Positions 51,661 to 60,924 of a stretch of 64,000 nucleotides of DNA are shown piece after piece. Origin of the DNA: an uncultured Bacteroidota bacterium (GTDB lineage: Bacteria; Bacteroidota; Bacteroidia; Flavobacteriales; Flavobacteriaceae); assembly GCA_902518355.1 (NCBI GenBank), contig CABYFY010000005.1, positions 62,001 to 126,000 of the forward strand. Direction: 5' to 3'. Positions within the stretch are counted from its first letter, which is position 1. The number at the start of each line of letters is the position of its first letter. The notes beneath the pieces are model-generated. The model made no database searches and was not told the DNA's origin. It was given only the letters and a program-made list of their open reading frames with translations. A program made the position numbers and the translations under genes.

Positions 51661-52410
51661 ATGAAAAAACTAATTTTATTAGTAGCTGTTGTTTTTACAT
51701 TTAGTAATTCAATAGCTCAAACCGCTTGGACAACTATGTATAAGGTTGCTCCAGAAAACATGCAGGCAGCTAAAGATGCAATTGGTAAAAAAACAAAAAA
51801 GTTTAACTCAAAAGCTGATGGCGAATTAATTTATACATTTCAAATTATTGCCGGAGAAAGAGCTAATTATATTGTAAGGGAAGGTTTAGGAGATTCTTAT
51901 GCTGAGCTTGATTCTTATGGAAATCAAGGTTTAGATTACTGGATGGAGAATGTTGCCCCTCTTATGACTAATGTCGGTGGAACTGAGTATATGTCCTATG
52001 TTCCTACAGCAAGTTTTGACGACAGGCCATCTGATGCAAAAAAAATATGGAAGGTACTTCATTATAACGTAAAAAGAAACGGTGGTCCTGATTTCTGGAA
52101 GTATAGAAATCGAGTAGCAAAGGCTGCTGAAAAAGTGGGAGGACTTAGTCTTCATGTATGGGCTTGGTCCATTGGTGGGTCATCTTCTGGACACGTAAAA
52201 GTTGGATATGGAAGTCCTGATATGTCAGGAATCGATAATGAAACTGAGACCTGGCCAAAAGTCATTGAAGCATATGGTGAATTATTTGGAGAAGATGCAC
52301 ACGAAATAGATCAAAAAGCATTTAACGCAAGTTTAGAAATGTGGGGAAATTTTTCTGAAATCTGGAGATGGCTACCAGAACTAAGTTCTCCTGCAGTTGA
52401 ATTAGATTAA
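51661..52410 (+). CDS. Secreted protein of unknown function (paralog A)
   Basis: Signal peptide MKKLILLVAVVFTFSNSIAQ; shares GKKTKKFN...YTFQIIAG...YW..NVAP with the next gene. Confidence 0.8.
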   Translation: MKKLILLVAVVFTFSNSIAQTAWTTMYKVAPENMQAAKDAIGKKTKKFNSKADGELIYTFQIIAGERANYIVREGLGDSYAELDSYGNQGLDYWMENVAPLMTNVGGTEYMSYVPTASFDDRPSDAKKIWKVLHYNVKRNGGPDFWKYRNRVAKAAEKVGGLSLHVWAWSIGGSSSGHVKVGYGSPDMSGIDNETETWPKVIEAYGELFGEDAHEIDQKAFNASLEMWGNFSEIWRWLPELSSPAVELD

Positions 52411-52436
52411 TTAATAAATTTTAAAAAAATAAAAAG

Positions 52437-53198
52437 ATGAAAAAAATATTTTTATTGGCACTATTAGCTCCTTTATTTGTCTTTTCTCAAAATAATACAA
52501 ACTGGGAATACTGGCAGACAAATAGATGGGAAGCAAAAGACGGAATGGCAAAAGAATTTGAAATGGCCGTTTCAAAAAAGACTAAAAAATTTAATAATAC
52601 TCAAGAAACAGGGATTTTAACTTTTCAAATAGTTACAGGTCCCGATTCAGGAAAATACATGCGAGTAGTTGGTCCAAAAACCGCTGATTTTTTTGATCAA
52701 GGAGTATCAGGTTCTGCTGAGTACGACTACTGGGTTAAGAATGTAATGCCTTATGTTAAAGCTCAAGAAGGAAATAAAAGAACATGGAGGATCCAAGGTC
52801 TAGGATATAATTGGGATAACAATCAGGCTCCAAAGAAGTTTATAAGATATACTACTATTAGACTAAAACAAGAAAATGCTCGAGACTGGTTCCATGAAAT
52901 GAGAAATGATGCAAAATTAAAAAGAGAAAATGGCTATACTGGAATTAGAGGTGTTTTTGCTCTTGTTTCCGGTGGTCAATGGGAAATAACAGTAGTTGAA
53001 CCTTATGATGCTCACGGAACCGGATTAGGTTCTTTTGGAGATGAAGATTTTGATTATCGTGATGAGTATAATGAAATGTTTGGTTGGAGATCATTGAGAT
53101 ATAACCAAATCAGAGGAGATGCAGCAATTAGAGACTATGGTGGTCAGATAGTTGAAACACTAGAATTTAGACCAGATATGTCAACTTCTATTGAATAG
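52437..53198 (+). CDS. Secreted protein of unknown function (paralog B)
   Basis: Signal peptide MKKIFLLALLAPLFVFSQ; SKKTKKFN...LTFQIVTG...YWVKNVMPY. Confidence 0.8.
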   Translation: MKKIFLLALLAPLFVFSQNNTNWEYWQTNRWEAKDGMAKEFEMAVSKKTKKFNNTQETGILTFQIVTGPDSGKYMRVVGPKTADFFDQGVSGSAEYDYWVKNVMPYVKAQEGNKRTWRIQGLGYNWDNNQAPKKFIRYTTIRLKQENARDWFHEMRNDAKLKRENGYTGIRGVFALVSGGQWEITVVEPYDAHGTGLGSFGDEDFDYRDEYNEMFGWRSLRYNQIRGDAAIRDYGGQIVETLEFRPDMSTSIE

Positions 53199-53221
53199 AT
53201 TGAATTTAACCATTTGATTTT

Positions 53222-53256
53222 AAAAAAGGGCGGTATTAATACCGCCCTTTTTTTTA
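53222..53256. terminator. Strong intrinsic terminator between paralog B and der
   Basis: AAAAAAGGGCGGTATTAATACCGCCCTTTTTTTTT: near-perfect palindrome with A and T runs. Confidence 0.85.
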
Positions 53257-53271
53257 CAGCTAATTTAGTAT

Positions 53272-53279
53272 TACATTTG
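53272..53279 (+). promoter_or_regulatory. Putative -7 element for der
   Basis: TACATTTG matches TAnnTTTG and lies 12 nt before the revised der ATG. No clear -33 TTG. Confidence 0.4.
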
Positions 53280-53291
53280 TCCACCATTATT

Positions 53292-54593
53292 ATGAGTAAT
53301 ATAATTGCAATAGTAGGAAGACCTAATGTCGGAAAATCAACGTTGTTTAATAGGCTTATTCAACGAAGAGAGGCGATTGTTGATTCCATAAGCGGGGTTA
53401 CCAGAGATAGACATTATGGTAAGGGAGACTGGAATGGAAAGGAGTTCTCTGTAATTGACACTGGGGGATATGTAGTGGGTAGTGACGACATTTTTGAAAC
53501 GGAGATTGATAATCAAGTTGAACTAGCTATAGATGAAGCTGATATAATTTTATTTATGGTTGATGTTGATTCAGGAATAACTTCGATGGATTCAGAAATT
53601 TCAGATTTATTAAGAAAGATTGAAAAGCCAGTTTTTTTGGTTGTTAACAAGGTTGATAATTCCTCTAGAATGAATGATATTAACGAATTCTATTCAATGG
53701 GAATAAAAAAACTCTACCCAATTGCAAGTTCTAATGGTTTTGGAACGGGAGAATTACTAGACGATGTTGTAAAACTATTTAAAGAAGAAAAAGAAATAGA
53801 TAATGATGTACCAAAGTTCGCAGTTGTTGGTAGACCAAATGCAGGCAAATCTTCTTTTATTAATGCATTGATTGGAGAGAACAGGAACATTGTAACTGAA
53901 ATTCCTGGAACTACAAGAGATTCAATCAATACTAGATATAACAGATTTGGGTTTGAATTTGATCTTATTGACACAGCAGGAATACGAAAAAAGTCAAAGG
54001 TTAGGGAAAATCTTGAGTTTTACTCTGTAATGAGAAGTGTTAGAGCTATCGAAAATTCTGACGTTTGTATCTTGTTATTTGACGTATCAAGAGGGTTTGA
54101 TTCGCAGGTTAAGAATATTTTTTGGTTATGTGAAAGAAATAAAAAAGGAATAATTTTAATTGCAAACAAGTGGGACTTAATCGAAAAAAATACAAATTCA
54201 ACAAAACAGTTCGAAACTACTGTTAAAAAAAAAATTGAACCTTTTACAGATGTAAATATAATCTTTGTATCAACCTTAAATAAGCAAAGAATTCATAAAG
54301 CTATAGAAACCGCTGTAAAAGTATTTAAGGGTAGATCTGAAAAAATAAAAACTAGAAAGTTAAATGATATTTTACTTCCGATAATTGCATCATATCCTCC
54401 ACCAGCAATCAAAGGGAAATATGTTAAAATAAAATATATAACACAGTTACCAACACATCATCCGCAATTTGCTTTCTTTTGCAATTTACCTCAATATGTT
54501 AAAGAGCCTTATAAAAGGTTTTTAGAAAATAAGATTAGAGAAAATTTTGACTTTACAGGTGTTCCAATAACTATTTTTCTGAGAAAAAAATAG
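53292..54593 (+). CDS. der: Ribosome biogenesis GTPase Der (two G domains)
   Basis: MSNIIAIVGRPNVGKSTLFNRLI and FAVVGRPNAGKSSFINALIGE. The ORF-track start (53214) lies upstream of the terminator; ATG 53292 is the plausible start. Confidence 0.95.
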   Translation: MSNIIAIVGRPNVGKSTLFNRLIQRREAIVDSISGVTRDRHYGKGDWNGKEFSVIDTGGYVVGSDDIFETEIDNQVELAIDEADIILFMVDVDSGITSMDSEISDLLRKIEKPVFLVVNKVDNSSRMNDINEFYSMGIKKLYPIASSNGFGTGELLDDVVKLFKEEKEIDNDVPKFAVVGRPNAGKSSFINALIGENRNIVTEIPGTTRDSINTRYNRFGFEFDLIDTAGIRKKSKVRENLEFYSVMRSVRAIENSDVCILLFDVSRGFDSQVKNIFWLCERNKKGIILIANKWDLIEKNTNSTKQFETTVKKKIEPFTDVNIIFVSTLNKQRIHKAIETAVKVFKGRSEKIKTRKLNDILLPIIASYPPPAIKGKYVKIKYITQLPTHHPQFAFFCNLPQYVKEPYKRFLENKIRENFDFTGVPITIFLRKK

Positions 54594-54917
54594 TTATAAT
54601 TGGTTTCGTATCTCGATTAATTTGTCCTTTATTAACTTAAGTTTATTTACAATATCTAACTTATCCGAAGATTTTTCATTATTAATGTAATGCTTAGCAC
54701 CTTGGATTGTATATCCTTTTTCCTTTAGTAAAAAATATATTTTGTTTATCGCTTCAATATCTTTTTGAGTAAATTTCCTATTACCTCTTGAATTTTTCTT
54801 AGGATTTAAAATTTTGAATTCTTGTTCCCAGAACCTGATCAGTGAGGGATTTACATTAAATTTTGATGCAACTTCTCCGATTGAGTAATATCTTTTGTCT
54901 TGAAGATTGATTTTCAT
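54594..54917 (-). CDS. MerR-family transcriptional regulator
   Basis: YSIGEVASKFNVNPSLIRFWEQEFKILNPKKNSRGNRKFTQKDIEAINKIYFLLKEKGYTIQGAK. Confidence 0.9.
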   Translation of the reverse strand: MKINLQDKRYYSIGEVASKFNVNPSLIRFWEQEFKILNPKKNSRGNRKFTQKDIEAINKIYFLLKEKGYTIQGAKHYINNEKSSDKLDIVNKLKLIKDKLIEIRNQL

Positions 54918-55888
54918 TAATCTAGGGATTGATTAACCACAGAAGCTTGTTTTAATAATTCGTCATATTCTTTTGCAGTTAAGTTTCCGTAGTAGAAATT
55001 AATCGGATTTATCTTTACCTTGTCTTTAAAAATTTCATAATGCAAGTGGGGGGCGCTTGATCTCCCAGTACTACCAACATAACCAATTAAATCACCTCTT
55101 TTTACTTTTTGATATCTTTTAACATTGAATTTATAAAGATGTGCATATAAACTAGTATAACCATAACCGTGGTCAATTCTTATATGATTTCCATACCCAG
55201 AAGATCTATTATCAGCTCGAATTACAGTTCCATCCCCCGTAGCATAAACTGGCGTACCTTGTGGAGCTGTAAAGTCAATTCCATAATGGTGTTTTCTAGC
55301 CTTTGTAAATGGATCAATTCTATAACCAAATCCTGAGGCAATTCTGGTTAAGTCATCATTATTAACAGGTTGAATAGCAGGTATGGATTTTAGAAACTTT
55401 TCCCTATCCATCGCTAATTTTGCAATTTCATCTAATGATTTTGATTGTATTGTTAATCTCTTTTGAATTACATCGATTTTTCTATTACTTTCCTTAATAA
55501 TATTAGAATATTCAAAACCGTCAAATTTTTTATATCTGTTAACACCTCCAAAGCCTGCTTTTCTTTTGTCTTCACTTATAGGAGACGCCTCGAAATAGAT
55601 TCTGTAAATGGCATTATCTCTTTCTTCAATGTTTTTAAGAACACTTTCAATATTTTCCATTTTTTTGTCTAATTGAGAATATTGAAATTTCATATTTTCA
55701 AGTTCCCTATTTAAAGATCTCTCCTGAGGTGATTGAAAATATTGACTCCCAATGAAAATAAATAAAAAGCCAAAAAATGCAGATCCAGTTAGATATAGTA
55801 GAATATTTTTGAATACATCACTTTTGCTCTTTTTAATTTTTTTAAATGAAAGAGATTCAGAATCGTAATAATATTTAACTTTAGGCAT
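54917..55888 (-). CDS. M23-family peptidase (LytM domain), membrane anchored
   Basis: One TM segment plus coiled-coil; GFGYRIDPFTKARKHHYGIDFTAPQGTPVYATGDG and SSAPHLHYEIFKD. Start revised to ATG 55888 (MPKVKYYYDSESLSFKK). Confidence 0.9.
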   Translation of the reverse strand: MPKVKYYYDSESLSFKKIKKSKSDVFKNILLYLTGSAFFGFLFIFIGSQYFQSPQERSLNRELENMKFQYSQLDKKMENIESVLKNIEERDNAIYRIYFEASPISEDKRKAGFGGVNRYKKFDGFEYSNIIKESNRKIDVIQKRLTIQSKSLDEIAKLAMDREKFLKSIPAIQPVNNDDLTRIASGFGYRIDPFTKARKHHYGIDFTAPQGTPVYATGDGTVIRADNRSSGYGNHIRIDHGYGYTSLYAHLYKFNVKRYQKVKRGDLIGYVGSTGRSSAPHLHYEIFKDKVKINPINFYYGNLTAKEYDELLKQASVVNQSLD

Positions 55889-55988
55889 AATTAAAATTAT
55901 ATCTTTGTAATTAATGTTTATCTGATAAACATAAATGCAAATATAACAATACTTTTTTTGTTCGATAAAAACTGATAATAACCATAAA

Positions 55989-58613
55989 ATGAACTCCAAC
56001 GAAGTAAGAAAAAAATTTTTAGACTTTTTCGAGAAAAAAAAGCATAAAATTGGTCAATCTTCTCCAATTGTTTCAAAAAATGATCCTTCATTGATGTTTA
56101 TAAATTCAGGAATGGCTCCTTTTAAGGACTACTTTTTAAATCAGGAAAACCCTAAAAATAAAAGAGTTGCTAATTCTCAAAAATGTCTTCGTGTTTCAGG
56201 AAAACATAATGACTTATCTGAGGTTGGTCATGATACATATCATCATACATTTTTTGAAATGCTTGGAAATTGGAGTTTTGGAGATTATTTCAAGGAAGAT
56301 GCAATTAACTGGTCATGGGAACTATTGACTAAAGAGTATGGTATTAACCCTAATGATTTATACGTTACTATTTTTGAGGGCTCAAAGCAAGATGGAGTCT
56401 CTGAGGATTCAGAGGCATTTAATATCTGGATTAAGATCATAGAAAAAGAAAAAATATTATTTTGTGGAAAGGATGATAATTTTTGGGAAATGGGTGAACA
56501 AGGACCATGTGGGCCATGCAGTGAAATACATGTAGATTTAAGGGATGAATCCGAAAAAAAGAAAGTACCTGCTCAATCCTTGATAAATAAAGATAACCCT
56601 CTTGTTGTAGAGCTCTGGAATCTTGTATTTATTCAGTATAACAGGAAAGCTGATGGAAAATTAGAAGATTTACCAAAAAAACATATTGATACTGGAATGG
56701 GACTTGAAAGGTTATGTATGGTCCTTCAAAAGGTCAAATCCAATTACGATACAGATATTTTCAGGTCTATAATTAAAGAGATCGAACAATTAACAGATAT
56801 TGAATATGGAGAAGATGATAAAGTAGATATAGCAATGAGGGTTATTGCAGATCATCTGAGAGCGGTTTCTTTTTCTGTAGCTGATGGTCAACTACCAAGT
56901 AACAGTGGAGCTGGTTATGTAATCAGAAGGATTTTAAGAAGAGCAATTAGATACAGTTTTACATTTTTGAAAATCAAAGAGCCCATTTTATATAAATTAT
57001 TTGCTGCACTACACTTAAAAATGGGGGATTTTTACCCTGAAATACAAAAACAAAGAATTTTAATTGAAAATGTTATTAAAGAAGAAGAAAACTCTTTTTT
57101 AAGAACTCTTGAACAGGGACTGATACTTTTAGAAGAAATAATCTCATCATCTAATAATAAGTTGATTCCTGGTAAAAAAACATTTGAACTATATGACACC
57201 TATGGTTTTCCGGTTGACTTAACTAACTTAATTCTTGAAGAAAGAGGATTCAACCTTGATATTGAATCATTTAATAGTGAACTTGAAAAACAAAAAGACA
57301 GGTCAAGAAAGGCTGCGGAAATTTCCTTTGATGACTGGATGGTTTTAATTGATGATCCCGTTCAAGAATTTGTCGGATATGATTCGCTTGAAGCTAATGT
57401 AAAAATTGTCAAATACAGAAAGGTAAAGTCAAAAAAAGATGGTATAATATTTCAATTGGTTTTTAACCTAACTCCTTTTTATGCAGAATCTGGCGGTCAA
57501 ATCGGAGATATTGGATTTATTGAATCAAAAGACGGAGATGTAGTCCATATTCACGATACAATTAAAGAAGGTAGCTTATCTATTCATTTAACCAAAAATT
57601 TACCAAAAAAACTTGATTTAATTTTTAGAGCAGTAGTTGATAGCAAAAACAGATTTAGAATTCAGTGTAATCATACCGCAACTCATATATTACATCAGGC
57701 ACTTAGAAATATTCTTGGCAATCATGTTGAACAAAAAGGAAGTAGGGTAAGTTCTGAAAACTTTAGATTTGATTTTTCTCATTATTCAAAACTTGATCAA
57801 AGTGACATAATATCGGTGGAAAACTTTGTTAACTCACGAATTGAAAATTCTATTGATTTGATTGAGGAGAGAAATGTTCCTTTAAAAAAGGCTCAAGATA
57901 ATGGAGCTATCGGTTTATTTGGAGAAAAATACGGAGATACCGTTAGAACAATTAAGTTTGGGGCATCCTATGAGCTATGTGGTGGTACACATGTAAATAA
58001 TACTTCTGAACTATGGCAGTTCAAAATTATTAGTGAAGGTGCAATTGCTTCTGGTATAAGAAGGATAGAGGCTATTACAAATGAGTCTGTTAAAAATTAT
58101 TATAATTCAAAAATTAACGAATTTGATAAGATAAAGGATATATTAAAAAATCCAAAAAGCTTATATGAAAGTATTAAATCACTGTCTGAAGAAAATTCTT
58201 TACTAAAGAAAGAAATTGATAAATTAAGTAATGAAAAAGTTTTTTCAGTAAAAAAAGATATCATAACAAAGCTTGAAAATATTTCCGGATTGAATGTTAT
58301 TACTACTACTGTAGATTTAAAACCTGCAAAAATCAAGGATTTATGTTTTTCAATCGCTTCTGAAATAGAAAATCTTTTTTTAATAATTATCACTAAAGAC
58401 TTAAATAAAGTGTACTGCTCTTGTTACATATCAAAAAATCTAGTTTCTGAAAAGAATTTAAATTCCTCTGAGATTATATCAAAACTTAGTAAGTTTATTA
58501 ATGGTAGAGGAGGAGGTCAAGCTTTTTACTCCACATGTGCAGGTGATAATTTAGAAGGAATTCAAAAACTATTCACTGCTGCTAAAGATCTTCAAATTCA
58601 ATTTTTAAAGTAA
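55989..58613 (+). CDS. alaS: Alanyl-tRNA synthetase
   Basis: MNSNEVRKKFLDFFEKKKHKI, LMFINSGMAPFKDYFL, CNHTATHILHQALR, CGGTHV and NGRGGGQAFYSTCAG. Confidence 0.97.
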   Translation: MNSNEVRKKFLDFFEKKKHKIGQSSPIVSKNDPSLMFINSGMAPFKDYFLNQENPKNKRVANSQKCLRVSGKHNDLSEVGHDTYHHTFFEMLGNWSFGDYFKEDAINWSWELLTKEYGINPNDLYVTIFEGSKQDGVSEDSEAFNIWIKIIEKEKILFCGKDDNFWEMGEQGPCGPCSEIHVDLRDESEKKKVPAQSLINKDNPLVVELWNLVFIQYNRKADGKLEDLPKKHIDTGMGLERLCMVLQKVKSNYDTDIFRSIIKEIEQLTDIEYGEDDKVDIAMRVIADHLRAVSFSVADGQLPSNSGAGYVIRRILRRAIRYSFTFLKIKEPILYKLFAALHLKMGDFYPEIQKQRILIENVIKEEENSFLRTLEQGLILLEEIISSSNNKLIPGKKTFELYDTYGFPVDLTNLILEERGFNLDIESFNSELEKQKDRSRKAAEISFDDWMVLIDDPVQEFVGYDSLEANVKIVKYRKVKSKKDGIIFQLVFNLTPFYAESGGQIGDIGFIESKDGDVVHIHDTIKEGSLSIHLTKNLPKKLDLIFRAVVDSKNRFRIQCNHTATHILHQALRNILGNHVEQKGSRVSSENFRFDFSHYSKLDQSDIISVENFVNSRIENSIDLIEERNVPLKKAQDNGAIGLFGEKYGDTVRTIKFGASYELCGGTHVNNTSELWQFKIISEGAIASGIRRIEAITNESVKNYYNSKINEFDKIKDILKNPKSLYESIKSLSEENSLLKKEIDKLSNEKVFSVKKDIITKLENISGLNVITTTVDLKPAKIKDLCFSIASEIENLFLIIITKDLNKVYCSCYISKNLVSEKNLNSSEIISKLSKFINGRGGGQAFYSTCAGDNLEGIQKLFTAAKDLQIQFLK

Positions 58614-59554
58614 TGTCTTATGAAAGACATAATATTAAATCAGTTTCTAAAGATTTACAGAAATTTGTAATAAAGACCCCAGTTTTAAGATTTGATATTA
58701 TTGATTCTTTATGTAATTGCAATGTTTTTTTTAAGTGTGAAAATTTTCAACATACAGGGTCATTCAAATATAGGGCTGCAATAAATGCTATTAAAAAAAT
58801 GCCTGTTGAATTTAAACAAACAGGATTTATAACACATTCCTCGGGAAACTTTGCTCATGCATTGGCTAGAGCAGCCTATGAATTAAAAATTCCTTGTCAC
58901 ATAGTAATGCCTAATAATACTCCAAATTTTAAAAAGTCTTCAGTGCTATCTTACACCAAAAATGTTATAGAATGTGAATCAAACTTAAAAGCAAGGGAAT
59001 TTACAACCAGTGAAATAATAAAAAATAAAAATTTATATTTCATACATCCCTCAAATAATATGGATGTAATTTTAGGAAATTCTTCTTGTGCACTTGAGTT
59101 TGTAAATGATTATCCAAATTTAGATTTTATCTTTTCCCCCATTGGTGGAGGGGGGCTAATTGCCGGTACATCTATTGCAATTAATAATTTTTCCGAAAAT
59201 TGTCAGGTTATTGGTGCTGAACCGTCAAATGTAGATGATGCATATAGATCTTTAATTTCTGGAAAAATTGAATTCAATGAATCTACCAATACAATAGCAG
59301 ATGGATTAAGAACTAATCTTGGGTCAATTAATTTTCCTATTATTCAAAATTATGTAAAAGAGATTTTATTGGTTAGCGAAGATGAAATTATGGATTCTTT
59401 AGATATTATAATTAACAAGTTAAAAATTGTGGTTGAACCATCAAGCGCAGTTGTTTTAGCTGCTTTGATTAAAAACAATAAAAAGTTTAAAAATAAAAAT
59501 ATCGGATTGATAATGTGTGGTGGAAATATCGACTTTAATTCTCTAAAATTTTAA
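58613..59554 (+). CDS. Serine racemase / threonine dehydratase-like PLP fold-type II enzyme
   Basis: CENFQHTGSFKYRAA (PLP Lys), THSSGNFAHALA, SPIGGGGLIAGT and IMCGGNID. Complete catalytic domain without an ACT-like domain. Confidence 0.8.
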   Translation: MSYERHNIKSVSKDLQKFVIKTPVLRFDIIDSLCNCNVFFKCENFQHTGSFKYRAAINAIKKMPVEFKQTGFITHSSGNFAHALARAAYELKIPCHIVMPNNTPNFKKSSVLSYTKNVIECESNLKAREFTTSEIIKNKNLYFIHPSNNMDVILGNSSCALEFVNDYPNLDFIFSPIGGGGLIAGTSIAINNFSENCQVIGAEPSNVDDAYRSLISGKIEFNESTNTIADGLRTNLGSINFPIIQNYVKEILLVSEDEIMDSLDIIINKLKIVVEPSSAVVLAALIKNNKKFKNKNIGLIMCGGNIDFNSLKF

Positions 59555-60397
59555 ATATTTCTTATAAATCACTTTCCATCTAAAATTTCTTATATAGACT
59601 CCTTCTTCATCTGTAACAATAAATGGCTTTTGTTTTAAAAATGATACACAATAACCTATTAGCCCAAAAAATAATCTAGATAAACTATAATTATTTAAAG
59701 AAGATTTTAATAAAGAAAGAATACTCAATATAAACCCAAATCTCATTTTATATAATGATTCACCTTGTAGTATTTTTGAATGAAGAGAATATTTTTGCCC
59801 TGTAGGTTTTAAGTGTTTAACAATCAAATTTTTATCTGTATAAATTAACCACCCTTTTTTTTGTGCAAGTAAAACGTCAACTGTGTCCCAGCCTATTGAA
59901 GATTTTAAAGCATTTATATCATTAAAACATTCGGCTCTATATGCTTTTATTGGTCCTCGTACATGAGTCTTAGCAGCTATATTTTCATAAATCCATTTCC
60001 TATTTTTTAGTATGTATAAATTTCCTCCTGCAATCCCTACTTTTTCTTTTTCATTGAAAATTTCAATAATTTTTTCAATATAGTTTTTAGGAAGTATAAT
60101 GTCACCATCAAATTTACAAATGATATCAAATTGTGTTTCTAAATTTTTTAATCCAAAATTAAATGCTTCGATAACCTTACTTCCAGGAACATGTTCTTGA
60201 ACCGACTTATGGTCAATAACCCTAATCCATTCACAATTACCTATTAAATTTTTAATGATATTCTTAGAATTATCAGTTGAGTTATCATTTACATATATTA
60301 CTTCTGCAGGATTAATTGTCTGATTAATTAATGACTCAACTGATTTTTTTATAAAATCCTGCTCGTTAAAAACCGGTATGATTATACATACTTTCAT
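59543..60397 (-). CDS. Family 2 glycosyltransferase
   Basis: IIPVFNEQDFIKKSVESLINQTINPAEVIYVNDNSTDNS and ICKFDGDIILP. Confidence 0.9.
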   Translation of the reverse strand: MKVCIIIPVFNEQDFIKKSVESLINQTINPAEVIYVNDNSTDNSKNIIKNLIGNCEWIRVIDHKSVQEHVPGSKVIEAFNFGLKNLETQFDIICKFDGDIILPKNYIEKIIEIFNEKEKVGIAGGNLYILKNRKWIYENIAAKTHVRGPIKAYRAECFNDINALKSSIGWDTVDVLLAQKKGWLIYTDKNLIVKHLKPTGQKYSLHSKILQGESLYKMRFGFILSILSLLKSSLNNYSLSRLFFGLIGYCVSFLKQKPFIVTDEEGVYIRNFRWKVIYKKYLKF

Positions 60398-60921
60398 AAA
60401 TCAATTTTTTCAGCATAAATAATCATATATCTATATGTAAACAGTCTAAAGAATGGTCTTATTCCTATTTTTTTTACAGGATTTGTAAATTTTTTTTCTT
60501 CAATTATTTTCCAACCTGTTTTTTCAAGTAATAATCTAAATTGCCAATCTTCAAATTCATGAAAATGATTATCTCTGATATCACTGAAATTTCTATATGC
60601 TTTAGCAAACCAGAGTCTTAGGGGAACACTACAAACTAACTTTTTAGCTTTGATACTGTTTAATATTTGAAACGGGTTTAATAAGTGTTCAAATATTTGA
60701 AATGCAGTTACCACTGTAGCTTTTGTTTCCAATATTAATGATTGATCTATATCAAGGTCCTCACCATTTGTATTTATTATTTGGAAGCCATCCTCTTTTA
60801 AAGCCTCTGATAAAGGGTTTTTGATTCCTAAGTCTAATATTAACTCACTTTTATCAATATGTTTATTAATAAAATCGGTTGTTATTCTATATCTCTTGTA
60901 CGGAAAGTTTCTAGTATACAT
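60394..60921 (-). CDS. Class I SAM-dependent methyltransferase
   Basis: ELILDLGIKNPLSEALKEDG and VVTAFQIFEHLLNPFQILNSI. Confidence 0.75.
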   Translation of the reverse strand: MYTRNFPYKRYRITTDFINKHIDKSELILDLGIKNPLSEALKEDGFQIINTNGEDLDIDQSLILETKATVVTAFQIFEHLLNPFQILNSIKAKKLVCSVPLRLWFAKAYRNFSDIRDNHFHEFEDWQFRLLLEKTGWKIIEEKKFTNPVKKIGIRPFFRLFTYRYMIIYAEKIDL

Positions 60922-60924
60922 TTA

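Noticed and set aside
53214-53291. N-terminal extension of der in the ORF track
   Set aside because: It would translate through a strong terminator palindrome. ATG 53292 gives the canonical Der N terminus.
59543-60921. Possible surface polysaccharide biosynthesis island
   Set aside because: Only one GT2 and one methyltransferase between housekeeping genes; no polymerase, flippase or sugar-nucleotide genes nearby.
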